Assembly (NCBI GenBank): GCA_963728785.1
Contig: CAVSKV010000002.1
Coordinates: 1,240,001 to 1,304,000 of the forward strand
Length of the DNA stretch: 64,000 nucleotides
Direction: 5' to 3'
DNA from: JAGWRI01 sp963728785
Lineage (GTDB): Bacteria > Gemmatimonadota > Gemmatimonadetes > Gemmatimonadales > Gemmatimonadaceae
Position 1 is the stretch's first letter; each line of letters begins with the position of its first letter. The notes below the pieces were generated by a model. The model saw only the letters and a program-made list of their open reading frames with translations. It was not told where the DNA came from and searched no databases. The translations under genes were made by a program, and so were the position numbers. Below, one piece after another: positions 1-9,155 of this stretch.

Positions 1-435
1 AGGAAGCGCTGGCGGAGCGCCAGAGAAAGCACACCTCCGACCAAAAGATCGCGAGACTGACTACCTCGGACGCCGCTGATGGTAGTCGTCAGTTGCCCCC
101 CTCCCCCTCCCCTTCCCTTCTTGAGCGACTTGTCAGGGTATGGCCATGGAATGCGCGGCGCCAATAGCCGCAAACCCACCAAACGGGTCTTCGGCTGGGT
201 CGGGCACTGGATGTCCACCGTTCTCGAGCGTGGCCAGCAACTCGGCATGCTGCGCACTGGCCTGCCACTCGACTTCAGGGTGGAGCTGTCACTGCCCGCG
301 ACGTTCGCGCAAGCGGCCGGCCCTCCAGCCGCATGGGCTCGGCATGTGGACCACGTTTGGAAATGCGGGCCAGACCCCTTATCGGCTACGCGGCGTTGAG
401 CCTGTTCTCTTGATCCCGCCCCACGGACGGCCGTC
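1..435. other. Left edge without a recognisable gene
   Basis: Several short open frames cross this stretch on both strands, but none has a convincing start, ribosome-binding site or familiar domain. One frame is open from the window edge (base 3) to about base 170 and could be the tail of a gene that starts outside the window. I could not identify it. Confidence 0.3.
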
Positions 436-924
436 TCAGCCTTCCCAGGACTCGCCAGCGCGGATCTTCGGGTGCACGTAGAGCAGATAGGCCGCCATCA
501 GAAGTGCGGCCGCTGCCCCCGCTGCCCAGATCGCCGGACCCGAGATCGCGTTCTGCACCGGTATGGCGACGGCCTGCATGGCCGCCACGACGTGGAACGC
601 CACGAAGAAGAAGAAGAACAGCCCGACGTACCAGAATTGCGTGGCGCGTTCCGACAGCGCTGCCAACCATGCGGCCACCAGCCCGAAACCCAGGAACACC
701 ACCAGGTGCGCGCCGTTATATGCAAATACATATTGCGCTGACACTGTGACCTGGGCCGGATCCTTGATGCCGTAGAACAGATCGGCGCCGAGTAGCGCCG
801 CCGTGTAGAACGCCGAGCGACCCTCGATCAGGTTGGCGGCGGCGAACACCAGCGCCACGGTGGCATAGCCGATCAAACCGGCCACCACACCCTCGCTCAG
901 TATCCGTACCCGTTCTTCCTGCAT
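436..924 (-). CDS. Small integral membrane protein, unknown function
   Basis: This gene encodes a 162-residue protein with about four hydrophobic helices (near residues 10-30, 60-85, 95-120 and 130-150). A run of five Phe lies in the third helix. The start at 924 (MQEERVRIL) is preferred over the longer frame from 1092 because a good GGAGG site lies about 7 bases upstream and the extra N-terminus is low-complexity and polar. It is divergent from the GMC oxidoreductase, with about 180 bp between them. I do not recognise the family; an inner-membrane location is inferred from the helices only. Confidence 0.6.
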   Translation of the reverse strand: MQEERVRILSEGVVAGLIGYATVALVFAAANLIEGRSAFYTAALLGADLFYGIKDPAQVTVSAQYVFAYNGAHLVVFLGFGLVAAWLAALSERATQFWYVGLFFFFFVAFHVVAAMQAVAIPVQNAISGPAIWAAGAAAALLMAAYLLYVHPKIRAGESWEG

Positions 925-1106
925 GGTTGCCTCCCGTGGGGTCCCTTCGCTCGCTCTTTCCCAACCGTCGGATTGACGGTCCGGGACGTCTGTAGGGGGA
1001 GACCCAACCGTTCCGTAGGGTGAACGCCCACTGGATTCTCCGAACCAGGACGGCGATTCTGACGTTTGGGGATTACGCCCCCTTTTGCCCACCAGTCACT
1101 TCGATC

Positions 1107-2744
1107 ATGCGAAAACCCACCGATAGCTATGACTTCGTGATCATTGGATCGGGCTTCGGGGGCAGCGTCTCAGCCATGCGATTGGCCGAGCGCAGCTACC
1201 GGGTACTCGTGCTCGAGCGGGGCAAACGCTTCCGGGACGAGGACTTCGCGCATTCCACGTGGAATGTGCGGCGATACCTCTGGGCACCGGCGCTCCGCTG
1301 CTTCGGCATCCTTCAGGTGAGCCCGTTCCGCGACGTCTGGGTATTGCACGGGGCCGGCGTGGGCGGTGGCAGCCTGGGGTATGCAAATGTCTTGATGGAG
1401 CCGAGCGACGCGCTTTTCGACGCGCCGGCGTGGCGCCATCTCGCCGACTGGAAGTCACTCCTCGCCCCCCACTTCGCGACAGCCCGCCGCATGCTTGGCG
1501 TCACGCCCAATCCCCGGCTGTGGCCGGCGGACCATGTGCTCAGAGAGATCGCCGACGAACTCGGCACCGGCAGCAGTTTCTCGCCCACACCCGTGGGCGC
1601 CTTCTTCGGCGAGGAAGGTCGCGAAGGGCAGGAAGTGCCCGATCCTTACTTCGGAGGCACGGGACCGGCGCGCCGCGGGTGCACGCATTGCGGCGCCTGC
1701 ATGGTCGGATGCCGCCACAATGCAAAGAACACGCTGCCCAAGAACTATCTGTACTTCGCGGAGCAACATGGCACCGAGGTGCGCGCCGAGTGCCAGGTAC
1801 GCGACATCCACCCGCTCCAGGGTCCACAGCCCGACGGCGCGCGCTACCTGGTGAACTACCGGCGGTCGACCGGGCTACTCAGCGGCGGCCATACGGCGGT
1901 GCGCGCACGGAATGTGATCGTTGCGGCGGGCGCGCTCGGCACGCTGCGTCTGCTTTTCCGCTGTCGCGACGTCACGCGCTCGCTCCCCATGCTCTCGCCG
2001 CGGCTGGGTGACGCCGTACGTACCAACAGCGAGAGCATTCTGGGCAGCATCAGCCGCCCACGCGACGTGGACTACTCGAAGGGTGTGGCTATTACGTCGA
2101 TCATCAACGCCGACGCCGTGACCACCGTGGAACCGGTGCGCTATCCGGCGGGCTCGTCGCTCATGCGCTTTCTGAGCGGGCCGCTCACCGACGGGCGGAC
2201 ATTCGCGGGCCGGGCATTCCGTTCGTTGGCTCAGATCTTCGCGCATCCCATGGATTTCCTGCGCACGCACCTGATGCCCGGCTGGGCGGAGCGGGGCACG
2301 GTGCTGCTCGTCATGCAGACGGTGGACAATCGTGTGAAGCTGCGGTTGGGTCGCGGCCTGCTCACCGGCTTCCGGCGCGGGCTCGTGAGCCGGCCCGACG
2401 AGCTGAGCGAGGCTAGCGGATCGCCGTCGCTCGGCCGCGCGGTGGCCCGCGAGTTCGCCGAGCGTACCGATGGCGTGCTCACCGGTTCGATCAACGAGGG
2501 GCTGTTCGGCGTTCCGATGACCGCGCACATCCTGGGTGGGTGTCCCATGGGCCGCGATGCAAACGAGGGTGTGATCGACCTCGACTGCGCGGTGCACGGC
2601 TACGAGGGGCTGTTCGTAGTGGACGGCTCCATCATGCCGGCCAATCCAGGCGTCAATCCGAGTCTCACGATTACGGCGCTGGCGGAGTATGCGGCGGGGC
2701 GGATTGTGGAGAGAGTCGGGCGGTCGGACAGTCTGACGGCCTGA
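1107..2744 (+). CDS. GMC-family FAD oxidoreductase (cholesterol-oxidase-like)
   Basis: This 545-residue flavoprotein probably oxidises an alcohol or sterol-like substrate. The N-terminal dinucleotide fold shows FVIIGSGFGGSVSA (about residues 10-23). A substrate/FAD loop reads GAGVGGGSLGYAN. The C-terminal GMC region has the HILGGCPMG and NPGVNPSLTITALAEY motifs. A cysteine motif, CTHCGACMVGC (near residue 195), is common in the long cholesterol-oxidase-like GMC proteins and resembles a ferredoxin ligand set. I chose ATG 1107 because the frame upstream adds only non-conserved residues. The last residues are encoded within an octamer repeat arm, so the C-terminal tail may be a recent extension. 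The true substrate is unknown. Confidence 0.85.
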   Translation: MRKPTDSYDFVIIGSGFGGSVSAMRLAERSYRVLVLERGKRFRDEDFAHSTWNVRRYLWAPALRCFGILQVSPFRDVWVLHGAGVGGGSLGYANVLMEPSDALFDAPAWRHLADWKSLLAPHFATARRMLGVTPNPRLWPADHVLREIADELGTGSSFSPTPVGAFFGEEGREGQEVPDPYFGGTGPARRGCTHCGACMVGCRHNAKNTLPKNYLYFAEQHGTEVRAECQVRDIHPLQGPQPDGARYLVNYRRSTGLLSGGHTAVRARNVIVAAGALGTLRLLFRCRDVTRSLPMLSPRLGDAVRTNSESILGSISRPRDVDYSKGVAITSIINADAVTTVEPVRYPAGSSLMRFLSGPLTDGRTFAGRAFRSLAQIFAHPMDFLRTHLMPGWAERGTVLLVMQTVDNRVKLRLGRGLLTGFRRGLVSRPDELSEASGSPSLGRAVAREFAERTDGVLTGSINEGLFGVPMTAHILGGCPMGRDANEGVIDLDCAVHGYEGLFVVDGSIMPANPGVNPSLTITALAEYAAGRIVERVGRSDSLTA

Positions 2745-2786
2745 CACCACGGCGTTGGCAGGTATCCGTCTCACCGTCAGACTGTC
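2727..2786. terminator. Octamer-repeat hairpin at end of GMC gene
   Basis: A perfect 13-bp inverted repeat has its left arm at 2727-2739 and its right arm (CCGTCAGACTGTC) at 2774-2786, with a 34-nt loop. The left arm lies inside the 3' end of the GMC coding region. Both arms belong to runs of degenerate 8-bp units of the ACYGYCYN type. It may end or stabilise the transcript, but there is no clean U-tract. Confidence 0.5.
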
Positions 2787-2969
2787 TTACCCTCCTACCG
2801 TCCTCCTGTCCCCTGACGACGGATCGTCCAACGCCCTACAGAACGCGCTTCGCGTTTTGTACACCTTTGATATGCAAGTGCAGGCGCGTTGTCATTATCA
2901 CGATTCCCAGCTGCGAGGGAATTGAACGGTCCCCTCGAAGCGAGCATTCCGAATTAGGAGGAGTGGACC

Positions 2970-3383
2970 ATGCCCAAGACACTAGCCAAACAATCGCAGC
3001 TTCCGATGCTCCGCGGTCCCGCGTATCAGATCTGGCTTGCCGGACTCGGCGCGCTTTCGATGGCCGAGGACGAGAGCGGCAAGATCTTCAAGACGCTGGT
3101 GCACCGTGGCAAGGCGTTCGAGGCTGCCGGCAAGGATCGCCTGGTTGAGGTCAGGGAGCGGTTCGACGTCCGCAAAGCGGCGAGCAACACGGTCGATCGC
3201 ATTACTGAGAACCTCGACGAGGGGATGAACGGGGTGCTGAACCGCCTGGGTCTGCCTACGAAAAGGGAGATCGAAGGCCTCAGCAAGCGGGTCGAGCGCC
3301 TGACCAAGACGCTCGAGGAGAAGCCGGTGAAGCATGCCACGCGGCGGACGACGACGAAACGCCGGGCCCATGCTACAGTTTGA
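2970..3383 (+). CDS. Phasin-family protein (PhaF/PhaI-like)
   Basis: This 137-residue protein matches the polyhydroxyalkanoate granule-associated family. It has an amphipathic N-terminal segment (YQIWLAGLGALSMAEDE, about residues 19-35), then a helical stretch, and a Lys/Arg/Thr-rich basic tail (ATRRTTTKRR), as in PhaF-type proteins that also bind nucleic acid. A strong AGGAGG site stands just before the ATG. No PHA synthase is visible here, so a role in PHA storage is inferred from the family. It could coat another kind of lipid inclusion. It sits between two octamer-repeat hairpins and appears to be its own transcription unit. Confidence 0.75.
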   Translation: MPKTLAKQSQLPMLRGPAYQIWLAGLGALSMAEDESGKIFKTLVHRGKAFEAAGKDRLVEVRERFDVRKAASNTVDRITENLDEGMNGVLNRLGLPTKREIEGLSKRVERLTKTLEEKPVKHATRRTTTKRRAHATV

Positions 3384-3384
3384 G

Positions 3385-3461
3385 AGTCAGGTAGTCGGGC
3401 AGTTTGGCAGCACTGCGTTGTTCGTTCGCAGTTAGCTGTCCAACTGCCCGACTGTCTGACT
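3385..3461. terminator. Long octamer-repeat hairpin after phasin gene
   Basis: Two 26-nt arms (3385-3410 and 3436-3461) are complementary apart from a few mismatches and share the octamer units seen at 2717-2815. The structure begins just after the phasin stop codon and lies before the patatin gene. That position suggests a transcription terminator or a REP-like mRNA-stabilising structure. Confidence 0.55.
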
Positions 3462-3500
3462 GTCTGATACTCGCTAGCGAGCACCAATCGGACCACACCC

Positions 3501-4730
3501 ATGCCCCCGCGACCACGCAAGTCTCGCCATCCCAAGATCGGCGTCGCCCTCGCCGGCGGCGGGCCCGTGGGTGCGATGTACGAGATTGGCGCATTGCGGG
3601 CACTGGAGGAAGCCGTGGACGGGCTCGACCTCAACGAGGTCGACAGCTATGTAGGCGTGAGCGCAGGGTCGTTCATCGCTGCATGCCTGGCCAATGGCCT
3701 CACGACCACGCAGATGCTGCGCGCTGTGCTGCGCGACGAGCCGGGAGTGAATCCGCTGCGGCCGGAGATCTTCTTCACGCCGGCCTATGGGGAATTCATC
3801 AAACGCGGGTTCAAGGTGCCGCGGCTCGCGTTCGAGGCGATCAACGAATTCATTCGCCATCCTGGGTCGCAGAGTATCGGCACCGCCATCAACTTCCTCA
3901 TGCAGGCCCTGCCCGTAGGCGTGTTTGCCAACGAGCCTATCCGTGCCTACATGCAAGAGATCTTCTCCATGGAAGGGCGAACGGATGATTTCCGGAAGTT
4001 GAAACGCCGGCTCACGGTGGTTTCAGCCGATCTCGATTCCGGGACGCCCATCCGGTTCGGCATGGAGGGCTGGGACCATGTTCCGATCTCCACCGCAGTG
4101 CAGGCGAGCACGGCAGTACCCGGCATCTATCCCCCGGTGCGCATCCAGGGACGCCAGTGCGTGGATGGCGTATTGCTCAAGACGGTGCACGCGTCCGTTG
4201 CGCTGCAGCAGGGGGCGGAACTGCTCTTCTGCATCAATCCGATCGTGCCGGTGGACGCCGCCGCTGCCGCCCAGGAGGGCCGGCTGCCCCCCGACGTGAT
4301 CGTCCAGTCGGGACTCCCCGCCGTGTTGTCGCAGACCTTCCGCACGCTCATCCATTCGCGATTGCGTGTGGGCTTTTCGCGCTACTCGGCCCGGTTCCCC
4401 GATGCCGATGTCGTACTGCTCGAACCGGATGCCGAGGAATACGAACTGTTCTTCGCAAACGTGTTCAGCTTCCGGTCGCGCCGCCATATCTGCCGGAGCG
4501 GCTACGAAGCCACGCGCCGCACCCTGCTCCAACGGTACAATGAGCTGCGGCCCGTGCTCCGTTCGCACGGATTCACGTTGCGGCGCGATATCCTCCGCGA
4601 CCAGTCGCGCGACCTATGGTCCAGCGCGGGCCTCGAGACGGTGCTCCTCTCGCGGCCCACAGCGCACCGCGTGACCGGCTCGCTCAGCCGTGCGCTGAAC
4701 CGGCTCGAGGCGGAAGTGGCCGCTCGCTGA
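3501..4730 (+). CDS. Patatin-like phospholipase
   Basis: This 409-residue serine lipid acyl hydrolase has the patatin oxyanion loop ALAGGGPVGAMYEIG (about residues 16-30). The nucleophile motif GVSAGSF is near residue 54, and the aspartate of the catalytic dyad lies in CVDGVLLK near residue 220. No signal peptide is visible, so it is probably cytoplasmic or peripheral to the membrane. Its 3' end overlaps the convergent acyltransferase by 47 bp. Acyl release here and acyl transfer there could be linked, but that is inference from position. Confidence 0.85.
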   Translation: MPPRPRKSRHPKIGVALAGGGPVGAMYEIGALRALEEAVDGLDLNEVDSYVGVSAGSFIAACLANGLTTTQMLRAVLRDEPGVNPLRPEIFFTPAYGEFIKRGFKVPRLAFEAINEFIRHPGSQSIGTAINFLMQALPVGVFANEPIRAYMQEIFSMEGRTDDFRKLKRRLTVVSADLDSGTPIRFGMEGWDHVPISTAVQASTAVPGIYPPVRIQGRQCVDGVLLKTVHASVALQQGAELLFCINPIVPVDAAAAAQEGRLPPDVIVQSGLPAVLSQTFRTLIHSRLRVGFSRYSARFPDADVVLLEPDAEEYELFFANVFSFRSRRHICRSGYEATRRTLLQRYNELRPVLRSHGFTLRRDILRDQSRDLWSSAGLETVLLSRPTAHRVTGSLSRALNRLEAEVAAR

Positions 4731-5889
4731 GCCGCCAGGTGAAGTTGCCCTGGCGCTCCCGGGTTTCTTTGGTGCTCAGGCCGCGATATCCGTAGGGCGG
4801 GCGTCGCACGTGCCGGAACAGCGAGAGCAGCGGCCATCCGAACGGAAGATAGAACGCGACGAGATCGAAGTCCCGCAGCGCTGCGACGAATCGGTTCCGA
4901 GCCGGTTTGCGGTAGTGGTCGCGTTCGTTGCGAATGAACGCCACCGGCCACCCCGTCGGCAGCACTTTCCGCAAGCAGCCACGCGCTGCGCGCAGCGACG
5001 CGGCTAACGAGCGCCAATTGTACGGGCGCGCGCCGTAGGTGGCCACGAGCCGGTCCAGCTCGGTTTGCATCATCTTGCGCACCCGGTGCGCCGCACGGTC
5101 GAGCACGATCCGATCGGGCTCTTCGTGGTCCGGCACGCCAAGGTCGTGGAGCAGCGCCCAGGGGTCGATGGGATCGCCCACCACGAACGTCATCTGCGCG
5201 GGAAGCGCCAGGTACCACATCCACGGGAAGATCAGTGCCAGGATCCCGGCCGGCAGTGGCAGGAACGGCACGTGGAAGAAGCGCTGCATCACCCGATCGA
5301 GCGGCGGGAAGGTGACATGGTACGGCATCACCCACTCGGCGTTCACTACGTACACCGGATAGACGGGTACGTTATGCCGGGCTGCCAGCCGCACGAAGCT
5401 GGTGCGGAACCGCTGCAGATGGTAGCGATGCTGGAACCCCTTGCCGATGCCAGGCACCCCTTCGGGGTAGTAGATGATCCGGTCGCCCCGCTCGATGAGG
5501 CGTTCGAAGTTGTCGAAGGTCATGTCCACGCCGCCGCCGCGACGCCACAGATTGTCTACCCCGAACGGACGCATCCACCAGGCGAGGGTGAGTTCCTTCT
5601 CGAACACCGACCGGCACTTTGCTTCGGGTCGCATTTCCTCGCGGCGCCAGAGAGCGAAATCCAGCACGATCGCGTCGTACGGAAATGCCGTGCCGCTGTG
5701 ATTCGCCGCGATGATCACCGGCCCCTTCTCAGGCAGCTTCTCCACACCGATCAACCGTGGCCGGAAATAGTAGTCCGAGAGCGGCGCGATGGCCCGTCGC
5801 AGCAGGTCGCGGCAGTACGCGGGGTCGAACGGATCGTAGCACTCCGGTCCAGCCACCAGCTCGGCCTTGGGCGCCAGCATCGTCGTCAT
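4684..5889 (-). CDS. PlsC-type 1-acylglycerol-3-phosphate acyltransferase
   Basis: This 401-residue acyltransferase has the family's blocks: an NHSGTAFPYD block near residue 63 (the usual H-x4-D is stretched to H-x7-D), then FDNFERLIERGDRIIYYPEG with YPEG in place of FPEG, and VPVYPVYVVNAEWV. The altered spacing in block I suggests an unusual acceptor or a divergent subfamily. It is the third gene of a tight operon: it starts 4 bp after the UbiB-like stop codon. The C-terminal third (about residues 290-401) is basic and not recognised. Its tail overlaps the patatin gene on the other strand. Confidence 0.8.
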   Translation of the reverse strand: MTTMLAPKAELVAGPECYDPFDPAYCRDLLRRAIAPLSDYYFRPRLIGVEKLPEKGPVIIAANHSGTAFPYDAIVLDFALWRREEMRPEAKCRSVFEKELTLAWWMRPFGVDNLWRRGGGVDMTFDNFERLIERGDRIIYYPEGVPGIGKGFQHRYHLQRFRTSFVRLAARHNVPVYPVYVVNAEWVMPYHVTFPPLDRVMQRFFHVPFLPLPAGILALIFPWMWYLALPAQMTFVVGDPIDPWALLHDLGVPDHEEPDRIVLDRAAHRVRKMMQTELDRLVATYGARPYNWRSLAASLRAARGCLRKVLPTGWPVAFIRNERDHYRKPARNRFVAALRDFDLVAFYLPFGWPLLSLFRHVRRPPYGYRGLSTKETRERQGNFTWRLSERPLPPRAGSAHG

Positions 5890-5893
5890 CGCC

Positions 5894-7579
5894 TCACCCT
5901 CCCCGCCGGAATGCCAGCAGGACGGCGGCGGCGTAGAGCACGCCCCAAAGCGGCCACGCCGCGCCGAACGCCATGAGGATCGCGCCGGCCACCAGGCAGA
6001 ACCCGGCCAGCAACGTTGCGCGCACCCCCTTGAGCGGATTCTCCGCCGGCGGCCGCGTGCTGCGTTCCAGCACGCGCACGCCCTCGGTGACCAGCGACGG
6101 CAGCTTCACCGCGGCGTCGAGCAGATCGGGCGCGCCACGCAGCCCCTCGTGCACGAAGCGGAATGGGTTGAACTGCTCCAGGAACACCGTGCGGATATGC
6201 CGCCGCGACACGTCGGCCACGTCGAAATCGGGCAGCAGCACGTGCCCCACACCCTCGAACGTCACCAGGGCCTTCACCATCAGCACCAGTTCTACCGGAA
6301 AGTACATGCGGTATTGCCCGCCGCGCGCCACCGATTCCAGCACCAGTTGGGCCAGTGAGAACGAGTCGAAACTCGACGCCCGGTGCCAGCGCGCTGAGAT
6401 CTCCGACACGTCGCGGCGGAAGCCCGCCGGGTCGCCGTCTCGCCCCGGCTCCGCCACCGCTGCCAGATATCGCGCCGCGTTCTCGTGATCGCCGGTCACC
6501 AGCGAGTAGTAGTAATACAGCAGGGCCCGACGCAGATCGCTCTCGAACCGCCCCACCATGCCGAGGTCGATGAAACCCACCTTGGCTCCGGGCAGGACGA
6601 GCAGATTGCCCGGATGCAGATCGGCGTGGAAGAATCCGTCGCGGTAGAGCATGCGGATGATCGATGCCGCGCCAAGATCCACGAGGTGTTCGCGCATTTC
6701 CTCGGGGAGCGCCAACGCTTCCGGACTGTCCGGCCGCACGCCATCCAGGTACTGCATCGTGAGCACGCGCAGCCCGCTGTGCAGGCGGTCCACCGCCGGG
6801 AACACCACGTCGGGCAGGTCACGGAAGTTGACCGCGAAAGTCTCGGCATTGTCGGCTTCACGGCGCAGATCCACCTCACGCAACGTGTACTCGCAGAATT
6901 CGTTGATGATGCGCTTGGGTTGATAGCGCGACAGCACCAACTGCAGGCCGCCGCCCAGCACGCGAAGCAGTCGTGCATCGCGCTTGAGCGTCTCGGCTAC
7001 GCCGGGCTTGACCGCCTTGATCACCACGTCCTCGCCCGTGATCGTGGTCGCCCGGTGAATTTGCGCAATGGACGCCGAGCCCAGCGGTTCGGGGTCCACC
7101 CACGAGAACATCCGGTCCATGGGCCGGCCTAGGTCGCGCTCCACCAGCTCCGTGAACTGTTCGAACGAAATCACGGGCAGGCGGTTCAGCAGGTTCCGCA
7201 GCTCGCTCGTCACCGAGTGCGGAAGAATGTCTTCGCGGAGACTCAGGATCTGCCCGAGCTTGATGTAGGTGGGACCGAGCATTTCCAGCCGGCGACGGAA
7301 CTGCACGGGGAAGGGCAGGTCCACGAGGTCACGCCGCAGCAATGGGCGCGCAACGGCGCTCACTGCCAGGCCGGCCATGTAGCGCGGACCGCGGCCATGG
7401 CCCTGCTCCCGCCGGTCACGTGTCCACGCTACGATGCCGCCGAACAGCAGACCCAGCAGGTGGCGGTTCGTGCTCAGGGCACGACGTACGATACCCGGGG
7501 GCGGGCGGATCTCCGCTCGTTCGAACCCGGCGGGTACCGTGTCCACGTGGCGCACCGATACCAACGCCTGTGAAGTCAT
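5894..7579 (-). CDS. ABC1/UbiB-family atypical kinase
   Basis: This 561-residue UbiB/ADCK-type protein kinase-like ATPase shows the family-specific signature GPTYIKLGQILSLREDILP, the Ala-rich nucleotide loop LGSASIAQIH, the Lys motif VVIKAVKPGV, the catalytic loop HADLHPGNLLV and the metal-binding IDLGMVG. Two hydrophobic C-terminal helices (about residues 515-560) anchor it in the membrane. Relatives support biosynthesis or mobilisation of isoprenoid lipids such as quinones. I use ATG 7579, which overlaps the HMG-CoA reductase stop as ATGA; the frame is open further upstream only as a shadow of that gene. Coupling to HMG-CoA reductase supports a polyisoprenoid role. Confidence 0.85.
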   Translation of the reverse strand: MTSQALVSVRHVDTVPAGFERAEIRPPPGIVRRALSTNRHLLGLLFGGIVAWTRDRREQGHGRGPRYMAGLAVSAVARPLLRRDLVDLPFPVQFRRRLEMLGPTYIKLGQILSLREDILPHSVTSELRNLLNRLPVISFEQFTELVERDLGRPMDRMFSWVDPEPLGSASIAQIHRATTITGEDVVIKAVKPGVAETLKRDARLLRVLGGGLQLVLSRYQPKRIINEFCEYTLREVDLRREADNAETFAVNFRDLPDVVFPAVDRLHSGLRVLTMQYLDGVRPDSPEALALPEEMREHLVDLGAASIIRMLYRDGFFHADLHPGNLLVLPGAKVGFIDLGMVGRFESDLRRALLYYYYSLVTGDHENAARYLAAVAEPGRDGDPAGFRRDVSEISARWHRASSFDSFSLAQLVLESVARGGQYRMYFPVELVLMVKALVTFEGVGHVLLPDFDVADVSRRHIRTVFLEQFNPFRFVHEGLRGAPDLLDAAVKLPSLVTEGVRVLERSTRPPAENPLKGVRATLLAGFCLVAGAILMAFGAAWPLWGVLYAAAVLLAFRRGG

Positions 7580-8814
7580 CGATTGCGTCCCAGCCGTTCG
7601 TGGGCCGACACCCACTCCAGCGAGGAGATCGCCGCGGCCAGGGATAGTTCGCCGGCGAGCACCGTAGCAGCCACGATCTCGGCCAGCTTGTTCACGTGGC
7701 CTTTCCCCCAGCAGCCGAGCATCTCCAGACATTCGCGCTGTGTGGCCAGATGTGTGCCCCCGCCGTGCGTGGCCACGATCAGGCTTGGAATCGTGATCGA
7801 AAAGTAGAACGAACCGTCCGGCGTGACTTCTGCATACGATGTGGCCGCGGCCCCTTCCGCCACATTCGCAACGTCCTGTCCGGTGGCGATGAACATCGCA
7901 GTGATTGCGTTGGCGGAATGGAGGCCGTTGTTGTTGGCGCCCGAGAGCAGTGCGCCGACGTTGGCCACGCCCCAGTGATAGGCCAACTGCTCGGGCTCCA
8001 CGCGCAAGTGGTGGCGTAGCAGTTCCGCTGGAATCGTGGCTTCGGCCGTCACGCGTTTGCCCCGCGGATGGAGCACGTTGATGTGCGAGGCCTTCTTGTC
8101 GGTAGCGAAGTTCGACTCGAGGTAGGCGCGGCGTACCGTCTCGTTGTTGGCCAGGATCCACTGGTAGGCGGCGTAGGTGGCCTTGCCCACCATGTTCTGC
8201 CCTGCGGCGTCGCCCGTGGTGAAGTTGAATCGCAGGAACGCGAACTTGTTCGCCAGGAACGGCTCGATGTGCGTGAGGCGGGCCACGTGCGACGTGGACT
8301 CGGCCACGGTGCGGATCTGCGGCATGTGTGCGTCCACCCAGTCCACGAAGTCGCGCGCTTCTCGTGCCGATTCGAAGATGAACACCGGCGCCCGCTGCAT
8401 GCCGTCGCCTGATACCGTGGTCTTTGCGCCGCCTGCCAGGCGCAACACCTTCATGCCGCGGCTGTACGAGGCCACGAGCGAGCCTTCGGTTGTTGCCAGC
8501 GGAATGAGAAAGTCACCCTTGGCATACTCGCCATTCACGCGCAGCGGGCCGGCGATGCCGAGCGGAATCTGCGCCACACCGGTGAAATTCTCGATGTTAC
8601 CGCGGGTCTCGCTCGGTTCTACCGAGAACACCGGCACGTGTTTCAGTCGCACGCCGCTGTACGTCTCGACGAACTGCTGGCGCTGTTCGATTAGCGTGGC
8701 GTGATAATCGTCCGCGGCGCCCTTGGCACTGGGAATGTGGAACGTGACCGCGGGCTCGGCGTCGTGCGCTTCAACGGCCGACGACCAACCGGCCGGAATG
8801 GTTGGCGTGCCCAT
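7576..8814 (-). CDS. Hydroxymethylglutaryl-CoA reductase, class I type
   Basis: This 412-residue enzyme reduces HMG-CoA to mevalonate, the committed step of the mevalonate route. Conserved blocks are ENFTGVAQIPLGIAGPL, the catalytic Glu in ATTEGSLVAS, DAAGQNMVGKA, SGANNNGLHSANAI and ATHGGGTHLATQ. A C-terminal catalytic His (SAHERLG) is placed as in class I enzymes. The N-terminus is short and soluble, without the eukaryotic membrane anchor. It is the first gene of the operon with UbiB-like and PlsC genes. GAGGCA stands a few bases before the ATG. No other mevalonate gene is in the window. Confidence 0.9.
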   Translation of the reverse strand: MGTPTIPAGWSSAVEAHDAEPAVTFHIPSAKGAADDYHATLIEQRQQFVETYSGVRLKHVPVFSVEPSETRGNIENFTGVAQIPLGIAGPLRVNGEYAKGDFLIPLATTEGSLVASYSRGMKVLRLAGGAKTTVSGDGMQRAPVFIFESAREARDFVDWVDAHMPQIRTVAESTSHVARLTHIEPFLANKFAFLRFNFTTGDAAGQNMVGKATYAAYQWILANNETVRRAYLESNFATDKKASHINVLHPRGKRVTAEATIPAELLRHHLRVEPEQLAYHWGVANVGALLSGANNNGLHSANAITAMFIATGQDVANVAEGAAATSYAEVTPDGSFYFSITIPSLIVATHGGGTHLATQRECLEMLGCWGKGHVNKLAEIVAATVLAGELSLAAAISSLEWVSAHERLGRNR

Positions 8815-9155
8815 GACTGCCTCGTAGCTGGATACCTGAGAATGCGCTACTGCCGGCCCCTGAGGTATCAGGGGGCGCGCGGTGCCCTGTCGGCCCTTTC
8901 CTGACGTTTTGGTAGGCGGGTTCCCCGGTGGTTTGTTGCTGCGAACACCGTGCGCGGACCGGAACGGCCGAAGCCGCCAAAACGTTTGGCGACGACCGGT
9001 ACCGGGCCGCGCGAGAATGGTGATGGCGGCTCACCGGACTGTCCTAGACTAGGATCGTCGCGGCCCCGAGGGCGTTCCGCCTTCGCGGCGCTGCACATCG
9101 GCGCGTCGTGTTTCCGATCGAGGGGCGGCGTCAACTTCGTTCTGAGGCTCCCCCA
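8815..9155. other. Divergent intergenic region, HMG-CoA reductase / lipoprotein
   Basis: No gene is visible in this 341-bp spacer between two divergent genes. It should hold both promoters. The only structure I see is the short palindrome at 8857-8874, described separately. Confidence 0.5.
8857..8874. promoter_or_regulatory. Palindrome upstream of HMG-CoA reductase
   Basis: A perfect 7-bp inverted repeat (CCCCTGA, 4-bp spacer, TCAGGGG) lies 43 bp upstream of the reductase start. A related half, ATACCTGA, lies 20 bp closer to the gene. It could be an operator, or a hairpin in the leader RNA. No regulator can be named. Confidence 0.3.

Noticed and set aside
79..481. Two overlapping plus-strand frames at the left edge
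   Set aside because: They are Pro/Ser/Arg-rich with no start signal, domain or neighbour support.
7580..8161. N-terminal extension of the UbiB-like protein
   Set aside because: This part runs through the HMG-CoA reductase gene in another frame; ATG 7579 overlaps that gene's stop as expected for an operon.
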